Position numbers and translations under genes: made by a program. The notes under the pieces were generated by a model. It was not told where the DNA came from, ran no database searches, and saw only the letters and a program-made list of their open reading frames with translations. DNA of 64,000 nucleotides from Ceratodon purpureus. Lineage: Eukaryota; Streptophyta; Bryopsida; Pseudoditrichales; Ditrichaceae. The stretch lies in assembly GCA_014871385.1 (NCBI GenBank), contig CM026425.1, positions 11,198,267 through 11,262,266 of the forward strand, written 5' to 3'. Positions 57,501 to 64,000 of this stretch are shown here, piece after piece. Positions within the stretch are counted from its first letter, which is position 1. Each line of letters begins with the position of its first letter.

Positions 57501-60500
57501 TAAATATATCAAAACATAAAATAACTTTTATAAATAAACTATATATCTATCATGAAATTATGTGAGCAACATAAGGCTTTTCAAATCCATTGAATTGAGC
57601 AAGAAGGGTTTGACTTAAGGCAATGGGTTTGGTAGGATATATTGCCCGTTAAGCCTTAAGATTCATTCAAAAAAACAATTGCAGAATAGCTTGAGTTGAT
57701 CTCATTGAATTTTGGATTTTATAGTCCTTATATTTTTCCAAATAATGTTAAAAATAAATAAAGCTCAAACTTATCAAAATCAAAGACATTAGATGTACAA
57801 AACCATATTTACAAATTCATAATCAATAAATATTTATTTGATCCAATTAATCAAATTAATTTGTTTTTTAGGAAATCATAAAATATAACAATTGAACTTT
57901 CAAAAATTTGATGTGCAAATATGTTTGTTATAAAATTTAGAATAAATCTTATCTAACGAAATATCAACTATATAAAATAAAAATAAAAATAAAAATGAGT
58001 GGAATCTAGGGTTCTGGTTCCATGGCAGTTTTATTTCTAGTCCATCTAGTCACTAAAGTCAATTCTTTTATGCATGAGATGGGCAAGCTATTTTCCTACG
58101 AGTTTGTCTATATTCCGCCATGGTTAAGTTGTGTGCATCCCATATGGTGCACTCCAAAATTTGTGTTTAACAATAGCGATGCTGCGCTCGTATTACTTCA
58201 GAAGCTTCTTAGCTGCTAGTGATGCTAGTTTTTGAACATCTTAGTAGTTGTTGTCAACCCAATGCTCTTGATAGTGCAATGTCAAGGATTAAGTGGTTCT
58301 CAGTTAATTCCTTTTGCAAGAAGTATTATTGTCTCCGTTCAGTTACGTGCGCATTTAGCTCTACATGTGTGTCACTGATTCAACTCATACAAGGGAGGTA
58401 TGATTAGAATCATCCTCGATCTAAAGTAAGGTGGAGGCACCTATAACCGACCAGTTAAGAGATTTGCCACTAAGATTGGAGGTGTATAAGTTGAGGGAGA
58501 TTTTTCCTTGAAGGGGAAATAGGTTTAAGGAGGAATGCAACTTTAAATGTCATGTTTACTTCAATATTTAATTTACTATGAATTTTGAAAGACATTTTTT
58601 TGGTAATATATATAACTGATATGTAGGCCCACCTAAAAACCGACCACCATGACACCAAAACTTGATCACTCTTCTATTACCAAAATATTCCCGCATGATT
58701 CCCTTTGATTCCCTTTCTACCAATCATGCTTGATACTTTCTTCTAGATCTCCCAACATTTTGAACAGTAAGTGGTTGGAAATGGAGGTCGGAAATGGAGA
58801 AGCCTACTGATTAGTTATGGGTACCTAGTCGGCTATGGGTGCCTCTACCTTATGTGTGGTCTAATTTCTAGCATCGGTTGCTTTAAGACCTTTTGCTTCA
58901 ACATCAACGGCTACCCGACTTGAGGACACACATCCTTCTTTCGTTTGATTTTGTTGACAGGGATATGGTTTTTTTGCTCAAAGAGTGGATATAGCCTAAG
59001 TCTTGAAGGTCCTTGAGATCTTATGCGACAACCATGGTGGAGGTGGATGCTTCTAGGGTGTGTCCATTTCTTGTTTTTCCCTCACCTCTAGTCCATTCCT
59101 TCATTGTAGCATCGTGTAGGTTGATCATGTGTGCAGTTTGAAGGTCTCATGTACTTCAGTTTTACATGCCATGTATGATCTTGGTGTGATTGTAGGTAAA
59201 TTAGGTTTAGTGGAGCAACAACATTCTCACGATGACATCATGAGTTGCTATTTCTTCAACGGCTTGTAGCCTTTGGTGCATGTGTTGTGCTGCTAGCAAT
59301 AGATAGAATATCTCTTAGTGGCTTTGCCTAGCTCTCGAACCTGAGCTTGTTGGTAGGACACAACGACTACGAGCTTTTTGGCTCGTAGCCTTGCATATCG
59401 ACGATGTCTAACTTTTTTTGTGTTTTAACCCCACTAGAAATTTGAAGGTGCACTCTTCTTTGTTGAAGCTTAAAGAAAACATGATCCACTTCTACGATGT
59501 GGGAATTCCATCTACATTTTCATCCATAAAAAAACATGGGCTTCAACCTTTAACTTTCCATTGAGAAAGGTGGGTACCAAGGCTATCTAACAATGAGAAC
59601 TCTCCCTTTTTATTGGATCCAACCCAATGTTTTCAGACTTTGAGTTGGTAATTTTGGGTAAATTGGCAAGTGTGGATGTTAACACCGGATACTTTAGATA
59701 CTGGAAAATCTACAATCTTAATGATTAATTATGCAAAAATACGCTATTTCGATGAAAACTATTTTCCCGCAAGAAAGAAATTTTAATTTAAAGATAAATT
59801 TATTATAAATCAGTCAGATTTCTCAAGAGGGTAGTTGTGGCACAATTAACCTTCCTGCAACTGAGGTGCATAAAAAGAGACAGCAACTCTCCTGTACTCC
59901 TGGCCATTCCCTGATACGCTGATTCTTATTATTATTATCCTTATTTTGGCTTGGGCAATAGCAAACTTACCGATTTTAAAATATTTAATTGAATTGTGAT
60001 AATTGTGTTCCTTTTGGCAGAAGTGGGTTGTTTTTATTTCCGAAAGTTATTGCAGCAGCCACTTCTCACACAGGTAAAGGACATGAACCTGTAAAAGTCC
60101 ATTTGGGAATATGTAGGGATTTTAAATTATGCCGACTTCATTTAATGTGCAGCTGGACTTCAACCACAGCACATGATACATAGTGATGGGTACATCTATG
60201 TTAGTCTACGTGGCATCACTGTTTCACTATTACTAGATCAACATCTTGAATATGTTGTATTCTGCTATAAACCCAAATCCCAGACAACTAAAAACAGGAA
60301 CCAAAATAACACTGTTTAGTTTATCTTACAACTCAAGGATTGGATGTTTGTTTTTAAATACCTAATGTTAATTTCATCTTGGAAAATTGAACTTTTTCTT
60401 TCACCACATGACTTTTTCTATTTTGTACTATTTTAACAAAGGTTTTGATGGCTGTCAACCAATAAATTGTCCAGCCCATGTAGGCGTGGAGTACTGTATT

Positions 60501-60802
60501 AACTTGACCTTACAGTAAGAAGGTTTAATAAATTGTTTTGGGAATGGTAGGTTACTCAAGTGGAGCTTTATGTGTAGGTTGTTGATAACACACCTTCTTT
60601 GGTAAAGCATGTATAATTCTCAATGATAGCCTTCCTGATAATGTACATTCCCCAGATATTGTACTCATGTCCACCTAGTTAGTGGTGCTTTTTATAATGA
60701 TTTTTTTGTGAACCATTGTTCTCATCCAGCTTGTGAACAGAGGCCCATCGCTGGTATAACAGCCAATGAAGGCCAGATAATGGAGGATGGAGGTTTCGCA
60801 AC
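54567..60802. other. Long gene-free stretch
   Basis: Very AT-rich to about 58000. The part 58000-59650 has more balanced composition and short frames, but no domain or exon series is recognised; it may be a decayed transposon. An exon-like segment between TTTTGGCAG and CAG|GTAAAGG at 60021-60073 cannot be assigned. Confidence 0.45.
56528..56690. repeat. Irregular CATACAAGCA-type repeat
   Basis: Around ten copies of CATACAAGCA, ACATACAAGC and TACAAGCAT are spread over about 160 bases, in an array of irregular period. Confidence 0.75.
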
Positions 60803-61759
60803 TTAACCCTTTAGTGCCCAGGGAACCATAATGTGGTTGCGAAACTCAGTTGGAGATGTATATCTTGAAATCCAAAATGAATTTGCTCTCAATTATCCCC
60901 TAAAGTTCTGAGGGTATTTTTCATCAAAACTGCCTGAAAACAGCCCCTCTTCAAATCAAGGTGGATTTTGCTAAGTTGGGGTCATAATTAGTACATCTAA
61001 CCATAAGATCTTGTAGCTAACTTCTATGTCTACATGTCCACCAAATCTTACACACTCATTCCTCACCAATTGCAAGATCATAACGTTCAAAGTTGAAAAT
61101 CAAGTTTTTTTTCCCTACGCAAAAAAGGAACAGCAGAGTTTTGAAGGCCCAAAAAATCATTTTTTTGCATTATGGATTTTGGCGGATTTGATGCACATCA
61201 AAGAAGATTGAGTTAGCTATTTGTATTGAAAAAATCATATTCAAAAAAGTTGTGGAAGGTTTCCAAAAAAATCATTTTTTGCTAGGGGGTATACTGAAAT
61301 TCACAAACAAATGCCTTTTTTTGACAATAAAAATAGCATATGAAAAAATTTTGGATTAAAATCCGAACGGTGGGAACATGCTCTACTGCCTTATTTATAC
61401 ATAGAAATTTTATTTTTGAAAAATATCAAAATCTCAATTTTTGGTGGAATTTCAAAGTTTCGTCTTTGGGCAGATTTTCGCAGATTTTCGCAATTTTGGG
61501 CAGTTTTGGGCAGTTTTGGGCAGAATTTGCTGCATTCACAGTGGTTCAGCAGCTGCCCTACGAGCAGCGTTTGACACTTAAACCTTCATAACTTTTGATC
61601 CTGATGTCAGAATTGAAAAATAAAAATACCCACACGAAGATCTCCGAACGGCCCACCTTCAATAAAAATTTCAGAAAATCCCGATGTAAATGGCATTCAT
61701 AGGTACATGCCCAAATTCCAAAAAAGCCCAAATGTGGATGATTGTCCTTTAGGGGTTAT
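60803..61759. mobile_element. TTAA-family TIR element with TTAT right flank
   Basis: Left TTAACCCTTTAGTGCCCAGG; right end CCTTTAGGGG followed by TTAT (61756-61759). About 950 bp, non-coding. Around 61480-61525 it has short tandem units (TTTTGGGCAG three times and GCAGATTTTC twice). The TTAT flank argues against a strict TTAA duplication. Confidence 0.7.
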
Positions 61760-64000
61760 ACCTGTTCAGATTTACGTTCTTCTGAGGGGCTCACAATGCA
61801 ACAATCAGATCTCAATTTGGAGTACTGTAGAGGGTCTAAATCGATAAGAATACATCACTGTAGCAATATACGGCAACAAAAAGAAAGGCGGACTTGAAGA
61901 AAATACGGAGATGAGAGTACAAAAGATAAGGGTCTTGGTGGGATGAACTTTGCTCATGAAGAAAGTTTTAGTCCATGAGTGGTTGTTTTCCGTTGACATT
62001 GTAAATGTAGATGATGATTCTCTAGAAAAAGAAGTGATGTGTCATTGGAGTAAGGCTAAAGATGATTCTCATAACGATACACATCCTTGTCGATACGGTA
62101 TTACAATAATATTGTACATGTAGTGTATTTAGAGGAAAATACAGTAGAATTTGAGGTTTTTATTTACTTTTTTTCTTTTATGCCTACATTCTAATTCTTC
62201 AACCGTTGTGGATTGCATTACATTTGAGTCATGTCAATGAGGCCTAGTGTACAAAAAACATGCTAAACCGTATACTATTCTCATGCCTAAACCTTAAAAA
62301 TCCTCTAAATCTTTTACTAATTTAGCACATATATATTTTTTTATTATCCTAAAGATGTTAACATGGGACATAGCTGAACCGCTCTTTTACTAAATTTAGA
62401 AATTTATTCCGAGATTTATGGGGTTCCAAACTTACACCCCCTGAAAAAATTACACAAATTGCAATCTAATTGTCCTCCATATTCGGATTATATACTTCAA
62501 GTTCCCACGGTTGGATTAGGTCGATGTTTGGTCATAGTATTCTACTTACCTTAGCTACAATACTATAAGGTTAGATACGGAGTAGTACAAACCTATTTTT
62601 GTTTTTTGCCAAGAATAGCGCAGAAAGCCAGAAAAAACAGAGTTGCTGGAAAAAAAACCCTGGGCACTAAAGGATTAACCCAATTTGTAGTAACTTCGGT
62701 CCATCTAAATCCAAGCTTGGGGGTTAGGGTTTCTTCTTCCATGTCATCATCACATCCTTTTGTCATCCTCTCCTTTTGTAGATGTGTCTGTTGCATTGGC
62801 AGAGAAAAACACAAGAGGAAAGAACGAAGAGAATTTCCGATCGCCGAAGATCACCCGACCGTGAAGGAAGGTGTTTGTTTGTTCTACCTCTAAACCCGTG
62901 TGTTTAGAGGCAGAACCCACTCCCCTTGTTGTTGTATTGACACTTCTATCCCCATACCTAGCGTAACATTCTTCGGAACAACGGCTACATGGTAGCTCCT
63001 CCACTTCAACTTACATTGCCACACTTGTTCTAAGCTCATATATCTTACTTCATTTCTTGTACCTCTTAACTTTTTGTTCTTGTTTCTTCTCCCTTGATTT
63101 AGTACATCTTTTGATTTTATTGTAGTTCTTGAAGGTGTATAATTAAGGAATAAAACTTGGTTAATTTAGAAAAACAAATTGTATGTTTAACTAGGAAATT
63201 GAAAGAATGAAAGATATACAGAAGGTGTTGCAATGCATACTAGTACAAATTTATGCTTGCAAAATAACAAGGTTCTCTATTAGGTTGTTATATGTTATTT
63301 TCAATTACTGCTTCCATGTTTCACTCCTCAAGACATTTATGTATTTTTAATCCCTAAAGTTCTAAAAACCATATTTTGATTGCACGTATTTAGAGCTTCT
63401 TATTTAAGTTCAATAATTATGGAATTTTATGAATTTTCAATGAGTTAATTCTTGAGGAAATTGAAATTACAATGCAAAAGTTATGGATTTTGGAAGAATT
63501 TGACAAAATCCTATATAGGCTGCAGCTATTTATAATTCAAATTTGTCATACTACTCATCATACACAGAGGTAGAAGGAACCAAATTTATTTTGGTGGAAC
63601 AATTGCCTCCAAAAATCATCAAAATTGAATTCTTTCAACCTCATAAATGTCAAAAAAAAAATTAAAAAATCTTTAATTAGACTAAAATTCTTGATTTGTT
63701 TTTATTCATGGAAAAAACCATATTTACCATTTAGATTTTCAATTGGACATGAAAAGTCATTCTTTTTCGATGTTTTTAAATTGAAGGATTATAAGGAACT
63801 TCGGCACACTTTCATTGACCAAAATGACAATTTCTCATCCATTCCAAGCTCAAACACAACTCAATCTAGATATAGTCTAGGTTGAGTCAATGACCCTCCA
63901 TTGACTGAATGTCTTTGGAAAGTAAAGTTTTATGGCATCAATACTTAAGTACACTGCTTTAACTATAATAAAAATAAATTTAACAAGACTTTAAACCTTA
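61760..64000. other. Gene-free DNA to window end
   Basis: A lone TTAA-family right-like end (GGGCACTAAAGGATTAA) lies at about 62660-62676, and TTAATCCCTAAAGTTC at about 63347. The part 62640-63000 has slightly raised GC and a GGGGGTTAGGGTTTCTTC stretch like a plant 5' leader, but no following coding exon could be recognised. Confidence 0.45.

Noticed and set aside
58022..59600. Degraded coding gene or retrotransposon
   Set aside because: The composition is somewhat gene-like, but no domain, catalytic motif or splice series could be recognised in any frame.
1..64000. CRISPR arrays, operons or bacterial-type systems
   Set aside because: The repeats are tandem minisatellites or transposon ends without unique spacers, and the genes are spliced eukaryotic ones.

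Overview
This is a nuclear window from a land plant. The evidence is spliceosomal introns with GT-AG boundaries, plant-type domain families, non-autonomous Helitrons with hairpin/CTAG ends, a Stowaway element, and very AT-rich intergenic DNA packed with small DNA transposons. The F-box and GNAT genes and the transposon mix make me lean towards a non-seed plant (moss, liverwort, lycophyte or fern). That is inference and the sequence alone does not settle it.

Layout. 0-8 kb: transposon graveyard with TTAA-ended elements, a long-TIR element split by a Helitron, and a second Helitron of the same family. 8-10 kb: intact F-box gene 1. 10.9-11.9 kb: repeat pair, an orphan copy of the F-box 5' module, and a GC-rich ORF with one membrane segment. 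12-16 kb: repeats and minisatellites. 16-21.2 kb: a mosaic of captured gene pieces that still carry introns (a transit-peptide-like exon, the WD40 part of CstF50, the 5' end of SRP54 inside a CstF50 intron, and a NUP88-like coiled coil). 21.8-24.6 kb: F-box gene 2, interrupted by a 739-bp transposon that appears spliceable. 25.6-32.3 kb: more elements. 32.9-33.9 kb: a decayed third F-box copy. 35-37.7 kb: two GNAT acetyltransferase ORFs, the first with its 5' end hit by a transposon. 38.9-41.8 kb: a complete seven-exon SCO1 gene for cytochrome c oxidase copper delivery, the only clear single-copy housekeeping gene. 42-64 kb: essentially gene-free, with further TTAA-ended elements, MITEs and simple repeats.

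The strongest observation is in F-box gene 2. A TIR element with a perfect 4-bp target duplication (AAGG) lies in the coding sequence. Its TIR provides a GTGTAAG donor and the host duplication provides the acceptor AG. Splicing 23078-23817 would restore the reading frame with one extra glycine, whereas read-through stops at once. This is how introner-type intron gain works. Two further copies of the family in the window also have perfect 4-bp duplications. A second major theme is a large family of elements ending in TTAA-CCCYTAAA; their real target duplication can be inferred from an insertion inside the F-box pseudogene.
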